A DNA stretch of 64,000 nt from Leptolyngbya boryana PCC 6306 (GCF_000353285.1 NZ_KB731324.1:3118577-3182576); one strand, 5' to 3'; numbered from the stretch's first letter, positions 47,575 to 56,593 are shown. Notes: a model not told the origin generated them from the sequence alone. Program-made: numbers and translations.

Positions 47575-48249
47575 TCATACCCGAAGTCGGTAGCCGACTC
47601 CTCGAACGGTTTCGATCGTTTCACTTCCCAATTTTTTTCGCAATTGTTTGATGTAAGCATCAATGATGTTCGAGCCGGGATCATAGGTGTATCCCCAGAC
47701 TCGATCAAGTAGTTGTTCTCGACTCATCACCTGCATCGGGTGACGGAGAAATACCTCGGCTAAGGCAAATTCTTTAGAAGACATTTCGATCAAGGTGCTG
47801 CCTCGCCAAACCTGCCGCGTGAGCAAATCCAGCACAATTTCGCCCGCTTGAAACGTTGTTTCTTTGCCTGCTTTACTTTTGAGAATCACGCTATCTCTCA
47901 ATTGCACTTTCACGCGAGCAAGAAGTTCTGTAAATTCAAACGGTTTAGTCACATAGTCATTCGCGCCACCTTCTAAGGCTGCGACTGTATCTTCCACTTC
48001 ATCCTGTGCTGTGAGCACAATGATTCGCAGTCGTTCACCTCTACCTCGTACTTCTTCCAAGACTTGCCAACCGTTTTTTCCTGGAAGCCCTAAATCTAAA
48101 ATCAGTAAATCAAAATCATGGCTGTGTGCCATGCCGATCGCTTCATGCCCATTCGTTGCGATCGTGCAAGTAAATCCATTTGCTCGAAATCCCTTCTCTA
48201 AAAAGGCTGCAATTCGCGATTCATCTTCTGCAATTAAGATTCGATTCAT
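47575..48249 (-). CDS. OmpR-family response regulator
   Basis: The 224-residue protein has a receiver (IAEDES, LLILDLGLPGKNG with the phospho-acceptor Asp, YVTKPFE) and a winged helix (SSKEFALAEVFLRHPMQV, VWGYTYDPGSNIIDAYIKQL, VRGVGYRLRV). It resembles regulators of the CusR/MprA type, often linked to envelope or metal stress. Start ATG 48249 overlaps the kinase stop by one base, so the two genes are translationally coupled. Confidence 0.88.
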   Translation of the reverse strand: MNRILIAEDESRIAAFLEKGFRANGFTCTIATNGHEAIGMAHSHDFDLLILDLGLPGKNGWQVLEEVRGRGERLRIIVLTAQDEVEDTVAALEGGANDYVTKPFEFTELLARVKVQLRDSVILKSKAGKETTFQAGEIVLDLLTRQVWRGSTLIEMSSKEFALAEVFLRHPMQVMSREQLLDRVWGYTYDPGSNIIDAYIKQLRKKLGSETIETVRGVGYRLRV

Positions 48250-49649
48250 CAATGCGTTCCTCGCAACGGCAATGTGATTGTAAACGTCGAACCTTCTCCA
48301 AGTCGGCTACAGAGATCGATATGACCTTGATGAGCTTTGATAATGGCTTGTACGATCGATAATCCCAAACCTGACCCTTCAGATCGTCGCTCACTATTTG
48401 ATCCACGCGCAAACCGATCGAAAATTCGAGCTTGATCATCGAGATCAATTCCTTCACCCGTGTCTCTGACCCAAAATCGGACGGTTTCTTCAACAATTGC
48501 AGAACCAATTGCAATCACATCGCCTTTTTGCGTGTACTGGCTTGCATTCTGAGCGAGATTGAGAACGGCTTGGGTGATGCGTTGTCGATCGCAGAAAACT
48601 TCTCCCGTTCCAACCGATTCAAGTTTCCAGCTTCGATCTGCCAATGCCTCAGCTTTCGCAAAAATTTCTTCTGTTAAGGTTGCGACATCATAGTGATCTG
48701 CTCGTAAGAAGTTCGGACGCTCAATTCGCATCAACAAGAGTAAATCACTGACAAATCGATTCATCCGTTTGAGTTCGTCTCGGACAAGCGCGATCGTTTC
48801 TCGGCGCTCCTCTGGATCGTCTCCGAGTAATTCTAGATGTCCTTGAATGATGGTGATCGGCGTTCGCAGTTCATGGCTCACGTCTTTGATGAAATCTTGC
48901 TGGCTTGTGAATGCGGCTTGAAGTCGATCGAGCATCTGATTAAACGTGAGCGTGAGTTCAGCAATCTCGTCTGTTCCTTGAACTGAGAGCCGTTGAGTGA
49001 GATCCGTTTCGCTGATGTTTCGAGCCGTTTCTGTCACTTGGCGCAAAGGAGACAGGATTTTTCCAGCCGTGAGCCACGCGATCGCGCTAAACAAAATCAG
49101 CCCAACTAAAGTCACTTGCACGACAAGTCTCAGCGTTAGCTCTGCCATGTGATACTGCATCGTTGCATCATGCACCGCAATAATTCTTCCTGGTTGCCCA
49201 TTCAGCGGACGCATAACTGAGACGAGATAACCATCAAGCTGCTGAGGAGCATTTTCAGGGAGTTGCTTCCAGCGATCGAGTACAGCTTGGTTGTTTTGGA
49301 CAAATTGCGCAGATTGTGGAGTATGGAGAATCTGACCCTTAGAGAAGACCAGTAGATAACGGTTTGGAGTCGAAACTTGACGGCTTGAGAAGGTTTGAAT
49401 TGCTTGTGTTAGCGCTTCTGGATTGGAAGGTTGAACGCTAGACTGCTCAAATGCTTGAATGTCTCGTTGAAGTTGTCCGCCTAGCTCTTTCTGAGTCGAG
49501 TCACAAAAGATTTTATACGTCGCGTAAACTGAAACAAAAGTAATGCTAGCCGTCAGTAGAAAGTACCAAGCCAAAATCCGCGATCGCACACCGACAAAGC
49601 TCTGCTGCTTTCGAGACTGTTTCATTGCAACCCGTCGATGATGCGACAT
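48249..49649 (-). CDS. Sensor histidine kinase with HAMP
   Basis: The 466-residue membrane kinase has two helices (about 25-45 and 180-200) with a 135-residue extracytoplasmic domain between, a HAMP domain (residues 200-255), HisKA with His in [14 protein letters not shown] and a HATPase (NLAQNASQYTQ, DTGEGIDLDD, FARGSNSERRSEGSGLGLSI). It lies head to tail behind ccdA and a thioredoxin-like gene, so the sensed signal may be envelope thiol or redox state. Start ATG 49649 is 11 bases from GAGG; ATG 49625 is possible. Confidence 0.88.
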   Translation of the reverse strand: MSHHRRVAMKQSRKQQSFVGVRSRILAWYFLLTASITFVSVYATYKIFCDSTQKELGGQLQRDIQAFEQSSVQPSNPEALTQAIQTFSSRQVSTPNRYLLVFSKGQILHTPQSAQFVQNNQAVLDRWKQLPENAPQQLDGYLVSVMRPLNGQPGRIIAVHDATMQYHMAELTLRLVVQVTLVGLILFSAIAWLTAGKILSPLRQVTETARNISETDLTQRLSVQGTDEIAELTLTFNQMLDRLQAAFTSQQDFIKDVSHELRTPITIIQGHLELLGDDPEERRETIALVRDELKRMNRFVSDLLLLMRIERPNFLRADHYDVATLTEEIFAKAEALADRSWKLESVGTGEVFCDRQRITQAVLNLAQNASQYTQKGDVIAIGSAIVEETVRFWVRDTGEGIDLDDQARIFDRFARGSNSERRSEGSGLGLSIVQAIIKAHQGHIDLCSRLGEGSTFTITLPLRGTH

Positions 49650-49668
49650 TTGGATTTTACCTCAAATT

Positions 49669-50514
49669 TTACAGAAACCAATGAATTCCGCTCACCAGAT
49701 AAAACCCGCCTGCAAGAATCAAGGCTGCACTTCCGAGACGAACAACCCATTCAGAATGCTGAAGTAAAGCGCGGCTCTGTTTGACCAGACCTGTATAGAG
49801 ACTTGCAAAGAAAATCACGGCTGTATAACCGATCGCATAGCTCACCATCGTAACCGTACTGATGAATTGCGATCCGGTTGCGGCTCCTGCTGCTAAGACT
49901 GCAAACAAGACAGGACTAGAGCAAGGCGAGCTAATTAAGGCAAATGTTACTCCTACGCCATAGGAACCTGCACTCGATACTGATGGATTCAACTTAGGGA
50001 GAGGTAAGTGAAATAGACCTGCAAAGCTGCACCCCATGAGAAAAATCAACGCCCCTACTGCAATATTGATATATCCTCGAAAATCAACCAGCACAGCCGT
50101 TGCAAATGACGAGAACAATCCCAGTAAGCTAAAAACTGTGATCACTCCAAGCGTAAAGAGTCCTGCTTTCGTTGCGGCATCTCGACGTGAATGAATATTG
50201 AGTGTTCCGATATAGCTGAGATTGACAGGAAGCAATGAGAGTACACAAGGCGAAATACTCGCAAGTAAACCACCCAAAAATGCAAGTGGAATCAACACGA
50301 AAGCATTACTCAGATTTTGCTGCTGAAACCATTGGTAATAGGGATTTTCAATTTGAGAAACCCACTGTCCTAGTAACTCATAGAGGCTGCCAAAGTGAGG
50401 TGCAATCAGTGCGAGTCCAACAGCACTCAAAAACAATGCAGTGTAAAAGAAAGCGCTTGACGTTACACATTGTTTGAGACGATCAAGGCGAGACGGTTTT
50501 TTCGATAAGGTCAT
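49669..50514 (-). CDS. ccdA: CcdA/DsbD-type thiol transporter
   Basis: The 281-residue protein has six or seven membrane helices and the two redox Cys: ASISPCVLSLLPVNLSYIGT and ISSPCSSPVLFAVL. It moves reducing equivalents from cytosolic thioredoxin to the outside, for cytochrome c maturation or other thiol proteins. ATG 50514 is the first in-frame start after the preceding gene. It follows the thioredoxin-like gene by 67 bp and ends 20 bp before the kinase start, so all four genes may be one operon. Confidence 0.9.
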   Translation of the reverse strand: MTLSKKPSRLDRLKQCVTSSAFFYTALFLSAVGLALIAPHFGSLYELLGQWVSQIENPYYQWFQQQNLSNAFVLIPLAFLGGLLASISPCVLSLLPVNLSYIGTLNIHSRRDAATKAGLFTLGVITVFSLLGLFSSFATAVLVDFRGYINIAVGALIFLMGCSFAGLFHLPLPKLNPSVSSAGSYGVGVTFALISSPCSSPVLFAVLAAGAATGSQFISTVTMVSYAIGYTAVIFFASLYTGLVKQSRALLQHSEWVVRLGSAALILAGGFYLVSGIHWFL

Positions 50515-50581
50515 GGCAAATTCTTCTCCACATTTCAAGGATGTTGGTCGGAGTTTCCGTAAGACTCCGACCTCTGAAATT

Positions 50582-51058
50582 TCATCGCTGGCGGACTTGA
50601 GTGATGGCATTGTCGATCGCCTTCACATAAGCTTGAGTGTCGAAGTTCTTGCGAAATGTCTGGATGACTTGACCATTTTTTGGATTAATCAGCGCGATCG
50701 TTGCTGTTTGCGACTTGTTCGCAGCAAAGAAGTTTGACAGTCCCAGTGCTCGTGCTTTGGCTTCTGAGGCTTGAGTCTTCCCGCGATCGGTCACATCTAA
50801 GATCACAAAATTTGCCCGACCTTGATACCGCTGTTGTAATGAAGTCACAATGGGGGCGAGTGTTTTGCACGCGGGACACCAATCCGCATGAATTTGAACG
50901 AGTATCGGTTTATCTTGAGCCGTGGGAGACTGAGCCTGAACAGGTTGGACAATGCTCGGCGGTTGGCTGATCGAATCAGAAGAACGAGTCAGCAGACTGA
51001 ATGCGATCGCGCTGCCACCAATTCCTAGAGCAATCAAAGGAATGAGATACTTTTTCAT
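50582..51058 (-). CDS. Membrane-anchored thioredoxin-like protein
   Basis: The 158-residue protein has an N-terminal membrane helix (residues 4-22), a linker to about residue 48 and a thioredoxin domain with the active site WCPACK (C61/C64). The fold continues with VILDVTDRGKT and TIALINPKNGQVIQ. It faces the periplasm or the thylakoid lumen and is a probable partner of CcdA. The ATG at 51058 precedes the anchor directly; an upstream frame to 51100 is less likely. Confidence 0.9.
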   Translation of the reverse strand: MKKYLIPLIALGIGGSAIAFSLLTRSSDSISQPPSIVQPVQAQSPTAQDKPILVQIHADWCPACKTLAPIVTSLQQRYQGRANFVILDVTDRGKTQASEAKARALGLSNFFAANKSQTATIALINPKNGQVIQTFRKNFDTQAYVKAIDNAITQVRQR

Positions 51059-51138
51059 AAATCGTTGTTTCCCGTGAGTTGAAGGTTTCAGTTGCCTCAC
51101 AGGTTCTACTATCGGACTCGGGGATGAATGACAAATGA

Positions 51139-51175
51139 ACGGTTTATGAAAGATCTTTCATGTTCTCAAAACCGT
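51139..51175. promoter_or_regulatory. Nested palindrome between thioredoxin-like gene and 51233 gene
   Basis: ATGAAAGATCTTTCAT (51146-51161) is a perfect 16-bp palindrome, flanked by ACGGTTT and AAACCGT. It lies between the divergent thioredoxin-ccdA-kinase group and the gene at 51233, 81 and 58 bp from the starts. It is a candidate operator. The regulator is unknown; the coupled response regulator of the operon is one candidate. Confidence 0.5.
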
Positions 51176-51232
51176 CAATTTTTCAAAGATCTATACTGAG
51201 AGAAGAGAAGTCCGACATAGGGAAATCAGCGA

Positions 51233-52486
51233 ATGTCAGCCACACCAAATGCCGCGATTTTAAAAGCGATCGAATCTCTCAACTATCGCGCCACCGTTGG
51301 GGATGTCGCGTCGCAAGCAGGCTTAAACATCAATCTGGCAGAACAAGGATTGCTTGTCCTCGCATCTCAAGCGGGCGGACATTTGCAAGTTGCTGAATCC
51401 GGAGATGTGGTCTACCAGTTTCCGAAAAATTTTCGCAGTATTCTGCGTGAGAAAGATGCGCGCTTGCGATGGCAAGAACGCTGGGAAAAGATTTGGCGAA
51501 TTCTGTTTTACCTGATTCGGATTTCCTTCGGGATTGTTTTAGTTCTGTTAATCCTCGCTTCATTTCTAGCAATTCTTGCCATTACGATCGCAGCAAATTC
51601 TTCGCGCGATGATAACAATGGCGGCGGTTTCGACATGCCGAATATCTGGTTTAGTCCCGATTTCTTCTGGATTTTCACACCAGATTACAACCAGCGTCGT
51701 CCAACCCGCGAAAAGAGTGAATTAAATTTCCTCGAATCGATTTATTCCTTTTTATTCGGAGATGGCAACCCGAATGCGGATTTAGAAAATCGACGTTGGC
51801 AAGCGATCGCAGCAACAATCCAGACTCATCAAGGCGCAGTAATTTCAGAGCAAATTGCCCCGTATTTAGACGATTTGGGGACGCAATCTGAGCAAGAATA
51901 CGAACAGTACATGCTGCCCGTGTTGGCGCGCTTTGATGGTCGTCCTGAAGTCAGTCCAGAGGGACAATTTATCTATCAATTTCCATCGCTTCAAACAACG
52001 GTGGCACGTGAAGAGCGGCAATGGTTGCCAGCATTTTTGCGCGAGTCGCTTTATCAGTTTAGTCAGGCGAGTTCTGGACAAATTACTTTAGCGATCGGGC
52101 TGGGTGTAACGTTGCTGGTTCTCGCACTCGTGCTGACGGCGATTGTCAGTGGAGGTGCGCTTAAAATTCTTGCCTTTCTCTCGCTCGGCTATAGTGCCGC
52201 ATTTCTCACTATTCCAACGATTCGATATTTCTGGATCAAAGGGCGAAATCAGAAAATTTTGACCCGAAATCACGATCGCGAATCTCGTGCGAACTTCCTC
52301 GCTCAAGCCAGTTCAATGATTCAGCAAAAGCTAGCGTATGCGCGTGGATTTGCAGCGAAGCATGTAATTCAAGAATCCGATGTAATCTATTCGAGCGATC
52401 GCGATTTGATTGAACAAGACATTGATCGATCAGCGCAAATCGATGCAGAATGGCAGCGCCGTTTAGAAGGTCGATCTCAACCCTAA
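51233..52486 (+). CDS. Two-domain membrane protein, unknown
   Basis: The 417-residue protein begins with a small winged-helix-like domain (residues 1-65: AAILKAIESLNYRATVGDVA, VVYQFPKNF), then helices (about 80-110), a Gly/Asn/Pro-rich loop, a second copy of the winged-helix-like domain (about 175-255, again ending FIYQFPSLQTT) and further helices (285-340), with a charged tail. The internal duplication is clear from the two YQFP motifs. Function is unknown. Confidence 0.7.
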   Translation: MSATPNAAILKAIESLNYRATVGDVASQAGLNINLAEQGLLVLASQAGGHLQVAESGDVVYQFPKNFRSILREKDARLRWQERWEKIWRILFYLIRISFGIVLVLLILASFLAILAITIAANSSRDDNNGGGFDMPNIWFSPDFFWIFTPDYNQRRPTREKSELNFLESIYSFLFGDGNPNADLENRRWQAIAATIQTHQGAVISEQIAPYLDDLGTQSEQEYEQYMLPVLARFDGRPEVSPEGQFIYQFPSLQTTVAREERQWLPAFLRESLYQFSQASSGQITLAIGLGVTLLVLALVLTAIVSGGALKILAFLSLGYSAAFLTIPTIRYFWIKGRNQKILTRNHDRESRANFLAQASSMIQQKLAYARGFAAKHVIQESDVIYSSDRDLIEQDIDRSAQIDAEWQRRLEGRSQP

Positions 52487-52492
52487 ACAATT

Positions 52493-52527
52493 GAGGAGTT
52501 AGAGTTTTTCAAGAACTCTAACTCCTC
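52493..52527. terminator. Bidirectional hairpin between convergent genes
   Basis: GAGGAGTTAGAGTT and AACTCTAACTCCTC form a perfect 14-bp stem with a 7-base loop. It lies between two convergent genes. No T run is seen on either strand. Confidence 0.65.
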
Positions 52528-52607
52528 GAAAGGCAACAAATTTTACTATTCAGGCGATGTGCGACTTTTTCATGTCCTAGCAGTTGAAAGTTACACATCG
52601 CCCACGA

Positions 52608-53813
52608 TTATTGGTCAGTTTTAATGGTTGTCACTCCAGCGCCACCTCGGTAATATTCCGCCAAGATTTGCAGATAAGTCTTACCCTGACGTGCCATGTT
52701 GTAAGCTCCCCATTGGCTCATACCGACACCATGACCAAATCCTCGACCATTCACCACAAATTGCATTGAAGGTTTGCCACCAGCTTTGCTCGCTGCCAAT
52801 TGTTGAGGGTTAAATGCGAATAAGGTACTTCTCAGATTCAAAGCACTTTGAATTCTTTCACCGGAAACCGTGACCGTTTTACGATCGCCCACAATTCTCA
52901 TTTCTCGAACTCGTCCACAAGCTGTCGCCCGCACTGGAATCACTTGTTGAACCGTTCCCACCCCAAAAATATTGCCAAGCTCAGCCGCAGAAAGCGTTCT
53001 TGACCACTCACTCACAGGTGTGCCTTTATCAAAGTCGTTCTTAACCATTTGTAGGTAAGGACGCGACGATGACCAAACGTTTTCAGAGGGTTCTGTACAG
53101 CCCCCGGCAGAGGAATGGAAATACGCTTCCACCAATCGACCATTGTGAACTAAAACTTGTCCTGCCGTTTCGGCAACTGCTTGCAGTGTGCCTTGTGACT
53201 CAGTTTGCAGCCCTTTATAAACCTGAGAGGTCTGAGTATCGTAGAGATCGTAAGGTTTTCCCGCCCGAATCGATGACTCACGTCTTTCTAAGGCATAACT
53301 CCGAGCCGTTACAGCTTGAGCCTTGAGCGCTTCTTTCGGCCAGTTGCCATTCATTTCTGCGCCCAAGACGCTGAGCAAATACTGCTCTAATTCAACATTA
53401 TTTACAACGGTCAAACTGCCACCTGAAGCAATCAGCCGCACAGTGCCGCGATACCAACGATTGCCAATCCAGACTACACCGTTATCTTTCGGTCGAATCG
53501 TAAGGGCACCGGATCGCCATTTGTCTAATGCCACTTGACCATTTTGTGCCTGTGCAGCAAAACCGTTCATGCCTTGGATTTCGCCTAGCAACGTTGTCTC
53601 AGCCGCATCTAACACTTGAGCATTGGTCGAACTGCCAACAGTAATTTGCGAAACGCCATTCTCGATCGCGACTCTTAAATTCACAGTCTCTCTTGCCTCA
53701 GCAGGCATGAAGGGCACTGCCCAAAGTAAGAGCGCAAAACCCCAAATTTTCGGACGATTTAGTTTTGCGGCTAGAGACGAAAGGGGCGATCGAAAATTCA
53801 TTTGATTAACCAT
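52608..53813 (-). CDS. SpoIID/LytB-domain protein
   Basis: The 401-residue secreted protein has a signal peptide (ending AEA) and a SpoIID domain: VNNVELEQYLLSVLGAEMNG, LKAQAVTARSYALERR, GLQTESQGTLQAVAETAGQV, and FVNGRGFGHGVGMSQWGAY with the catalytic Glu and His region. SpoIID-type enzymes cut denuded glycan strands of peptidoglycan. The start is ATG 53813 or 53801. It is divergent from RNase Z. Confidence 0.88.
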   Translation of the reverse strand: MVNQMNFRSPLSSLAAKLNRPKIWGFALLLWAVPFMPAEARETVNLRVAIENGVSQITVGSSTNAQVLDAAETTLLGEIQGMNGFAAQAQNGQVALDKWRSGALTIRPKDNGVVWIGNRWYRGTVRLIASGGSLTVVNNVELEQYLLSVLGAEMNGNWPKEALKAQAVTARSYALERRESSIRAGKPYDLYDTQTSQVYKGLQTESQGTLQAVAETAGQVLVHNGRLVEAYFHSSAGGCTEPSENVWSSSRPYLQMVKNDFDKGTPVSEWSRTLSAAELGNIFGVGTVQQVIPVRATACGRVREMRIVGDRKTVTVSGERIQSALNLRSTLFAFNPQQLAASKAGGKPSMQFVVNGRGFGHGVGMSQWGAYNMARQGKTYLQILAEYYRGGAGVTTIKTDQ

Positions 53814-54049
53814 ATTGCTACGGGTTTTCACTAACAACAAACAGCGGTCACACGAGGCTATCTGGATCAATCTGCCACGATTTCTCGAATTTCTAACATT
53901 TGTTAATATATGTCACTTCGTCTCGGCTGTAATCCGGATCACGGAAACCACATGAAATTTTCATCGGTTCTTTGGCTCTGACCGCCTCGGTTACAGGCAA
54001 GTTCCTGTGGCAGTATGAAGATAGTGTATTGAGTTCAGGTGAGTCGGCT

Positions 54050-55096
54050 TTGCAGATCACATTTTTAGGAACGAGTTCTGGTGTACCCACACGATCGCGG
54101 AATGTCAGTGCGATCGCGCTACGCTTACCGCAGCGGGCTGAAGTTTGGCTATTTGATTGTGGAGAAGGCACGCAGCACCAGTTTCTGCGCAGTGATTTGC
54201 GAGTCAGCCAGATTCGTCGAATTTTTGTCACTCACGTTCATGGCGATCATATTTTCGGCTTAATGGGATTGCTGGCAAGCTGTGGACTTGCTGGAAATCC
54301 TCAACAGATCGATATTTATGGGCCACCGGATCTCGATCCCTATCTCAAAGCCTGTAAACGCTACTCGCAAACCCATTTTTCTTATCCCGTGAAGTTTCAT
54401 CCGGTCAGTCCAGGACTGGTGTTTGAAGATGAAGAATTTACGGTGACCTGTCAGCTTTTGAAACATCGGGTTCCAGCCTTCGGCTATCGCATTACCGAGA
54501 AAGATCGTCCGGGGCATTTCAATGCTGAGCTTGCTAAAGAGTTAGGGATTCCCTCAGGCCCGATTTATGGAAAGTTGAAGCGCGGAGAAACGGTCACGCT
54601 AGAAGACGGGCGAACGATCGATGGCAAAATTCTTTGCGGTGAGCCAGAAATTGGGCGAAAGGTTGTTTATTGTACGGATACTGTTTTTTGTGAAAGCGCG
54701 ATCGAACTGGCTCAAGGTGCAGACGTACTAATTCACGAAGCGACCTTTGCCCATCAAGATGCCGAGATGGCATTTCAACGGCTGCATTCAACTTCGACAA
54801 TGGCAGCGCAGACGGCATTACTCGCTCAGGTGCAGACTTTGATCATGACGCATTTCAGCCCGCGATATGCGCCGGGAAATGCGATCGGCATCCAAGATCT
54901 GCTCAATGAAGCACGGGCAATTTTTCCGAATACAGAACTCGCCTCGGATTTTTGGACGTATGAAGTTCCGAGACGAATTGCTGCGACTAAAACCAGCCCA
55001 GCGGAATCATCTCGATCGGAGCCGGAAGCATCTCGCCTCGAAAGTCCAACAACTGCACCAGCAGCAAGTAGCCCACGCCCAAAATCAAAGAAATAA
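54050..55096 (+). CDS. rnz: Ribonuclease Z
   Basis: The 348-residue metallo-beta-lactamase fold protein has the zinc motif FVTHVHGDHIFGL and HEATFAHQD, MTHFSPRY, with the SGVPTRSRN and GYRITEKDRPGHFN parts of RNase Z. It cuts tRNA precursors 3' of the acceptor stem. Homologues start at QITFLGTSSG, so TTG 54050 is chosen; an AGGTGA lies upstream. A tail of about 38 residues rich in Ser, Pro and Glu follows the catalytic part. Its 3' end is antisense to a small gene (54987-55139). Confidence 0.92.
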   Translation: MQITFLGTSSGVPTRSRNVSAIALRLPQRAEVWLFDCGEGTQHQFLRSDLRVSQIRRIFVTHVHGDHIFGLMGLLASCGLAGNPQQIDIYGPPDLDPYLKACKRYSQTHFSYPVKFHPVSPGLVFEDEEFTVTCQLLKHRVPAFGYRITEKDRPGHFNAELAKELGIPSGPIYGKLKRGETVTLEDGRTIDGKILCGEPEIGRKVVYCTDTVFCESAIELAQGADVLIHEATFAHQDAEMAFQRLHSTSTMAAQTALLAQVQTLIMTHFSPRYAPGNAIGIQDLLNEARAIFPNTELASDFWTYEVPRRIAATKTSPAESSRSEPEASRLESPTTAPAASSPRPKSKK

Positions 55097-55139
55097 TCCC
55101 AGTCATCACAGCGACAAATTTCGATCGATTCATCATCAT
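54987..55139 (-). CDS. Small single-span membrane protein, antisense to the rnz end
   Basis: The 50-residue product has one strong membrane helix (VAVMTGIISLILGVGYLLLV) followed by QLLDFRGEMLPAPIEMIPLG, Trp and Phe. It begins with three ATG codons in a row; GGGGA lies 2 to 8 bases ahead. Its 110 last bases lie opposite the end of rnz (54987-55096) in a different frame. The sequence has the pattern of a real small membrane protein and similar ones exist in cyanobacteria as far as I recall. It is too short for usual gene callers. Confidence 0.65.
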   Translation of the reverse strand: MMMNRSKFVAVMTGIISLILGVGYLLLVQLLDFRGEMLPAPIEMIPLGWF

Positions 55140-55263
55140 TTCCCCAAGCTTCTAAACAAAGTTTACAAAATATAGAAGTATCGAGTCGCATGATCGCAAA
55201 AAATGCTGAAGCGGGAATTGTAAAGAGTGATTAAATGGCTACTCAGTAGTGATCGAGGCACTT

Positions 55264-56244
55264 ATGGATTCTGCTGTTGCAACTCGCCTTCAACTTCCCA
55301 CGATCGAACGCTCAATCGCGCTTCAGACCTACGAACTCAGTAAGACTTACCGCACTGGGTTCTGGATGAATAAAAAAGTGAAATCTCTCAATTCTGTCAG
55401 TCTCACAGTATACGAGGGAGAGACGTTTGGACTGCTCGGACAAAATGGAGCCGGAAAAACTACTTTACTCAAAACGCTGCTTGGCATTGTCCGCCCCACT
55501 TCAGGACGCGCCATGATTTTAGGTGCATCTTTGGGCGATCGTGCTGTCAAACAGCGGATTGGATATCTGCCCGAAAATCCTTATTTCTACGATTATTTAA
55601 CGGGTTGGGAAATTCTCAACTACACCGGAGACTTGTTCGGAATTGAGCGATCGCGCCAAAAGAAACGCATTCCTGAGCTGTTAGATCTCGTCGGTCTCGC
55701 TCAATCTGCGGCGAAGAAGAAACAGTTGCGGCAATACTCGAAAGGAATGCTACAACGCATCGGTATGGCACAAGCATTAATCAACGATCCAGATTTGGTC
55801 TTTCTCGATGAACCGATGTCTGGACTCGATCCGCTCGGTCGCTATCAGATGAGAGAGATTATTGTGTCACTCAAAGCTCAGGGCAAAACTATCTTCTTTA
55901 ATAGCCATGTGCTATCCGATGTGGAGAAGATCTGCGATCGCGTTGCTCTACTTGCTCAAGGCGAACTCATTGCTCTAGGTTCGATGCAAGAACTCCTTGG
56001 AACGGCTGAAAAATATTATGTGATGGTGAAAGGCGGCAGACCAGAAATGTTGCAGCCGTGGCTGCCAGACATGGAGTTTCAGGATGGACTTTGGGCAGGA
56101 CATCTCAACGGTGCAGCAGCCGATTTTATCGATAGCCTCGCTTTGATGAATGCTCAGTTAATTTCGATGTCGCTAGCTCGTCCATCGCTTGAAGAATTTT
56201 TTGTCAAGCAATTGCGCGATCGTGGCATTCATTCGAGTTCGTGA
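55264..56244 (+). CDS. ABC transporter ATPase, CcmA-type, orphan
   Basis: The 326-residue ATPase shows Walker A GQNGAGKT (residues 59-66), the signature YSKGMLQRIGMAQAL, Walker B LVFLDEPMSGLDP and H-loop FNSHVLSD. The C-terminal 100 residues are the extension seen in ATPases of ABC-2 exporters. No permease gene lies next to it. The ATG at 55264 has GAGG 5 bases upstream; a GTG at 55249 is in frame. The following gene may start within its last bases. Confidence 0.92.
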   Translation: MDSAVATRLQLPTIERSIALQTYELSKTYRTGFWMNKKVKSLNSVSLTVYEGETFGLLGQNGAGKTTLLKTLLGIVRPTSGRAMILGASLGDRAVKQRIGYLPENPYFYDYLTGWEILNYTGDLFGIERSRQKKRIPELLDLVGLAQSAAKKKQLRQYSKGMLQRIGMAQALINDPDLVFLDEPMSGLDPLGRYQMREIIVSLKAQGKTIFFNSHVLSDVEKICDRVALLAQGELIALGSMQELLGTAEKYYVMVKGGRPEMLQPWLPDMEFQDGLWAGHLNGAAADFIDSLALMNAQLISMSLARPSLEEFFVKQLRDRGIHSSS

Positions 56245-56279
56245 GCGCTAGGCTAGAAGAAAGTTACTCTCTCTCGTTC

Positions 56280-56552
56280 ATGCATTGTCAGCTTTGCGAT
56301 CGCGATGTCCCCGCACTTACTGAACACCATCTAGTTCCCAGACAACATACCAAACGCAAAAAACTTGATCCGGGTGAAACGATCGAGATTTGCCCGGCCT
56401 GCCATCGCCAAATTCATACTCTATTCGACAATCGCCAACTGGCTCAAGAACTCAATACGGTTGAGCGCTTGAAGTATGATCCAGCGATGGCGAAATTTTT
56501 GGCGTGGGTGAGGAAGCAGAATCCCGATCGTAAGGTGAGAGTTAAGCAGTAG
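56280..56552 (+). CDS. Small HNH-nuclease domain protein
   Basis: The 90-residue protein has a zinc-type HNH motif: CQLCDRDVPALTEHHLVPR, then CPACHRQIHTLFDN, giving four Cys and the His-Asn-His set. It may nick or cut DNA or RNA. The start could be GTG at 56241, overlapping the ABC ATPase stop, or this ATG at 56280, which leads straight into the zinc ribbon. The ribosome sites are not decisive. Confidence 0.8.
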   Translation: MHCQLCDRDVPALTEHHLVPRQHTKRKKLDPGETIEICPACHRQIHTLFDNRQLAQELNTVERLKYDPAMAKFLAWVRKQNPDRKVRVKQ

Positions 56553-56553
56553 A

Positions 56554-56585
56554 GGGGTGGGGAGTAGAGGCCTACTCCCCACCCC
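56554..56585. terminator. Bidirectional terminator-like hairpin
   Basis: GGGGTGGGGAGTAG and CTACTCCCCACCCC pair over 14 bases with a 4-base loop. It lies between the convergent HNH gene and DUF2267 protein. Its stem includes the GTGGGGAGT unit seen elsewhere in the window. Confidence 0.7.
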
Positions 56586-56593
56586 CTATCTAA

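Noticed and set aside
51146-51161. Palindrome read as a transcription terminator
   Set aside because: It lies between divergent starts, so an operator is more likely than a terminator.
54826-55191. 121-residue minus-strand frame over the RNase Z end
   Set aside because: It is out of frame with the better small membrane protein at 54987-55139 and has shadow-like composition.
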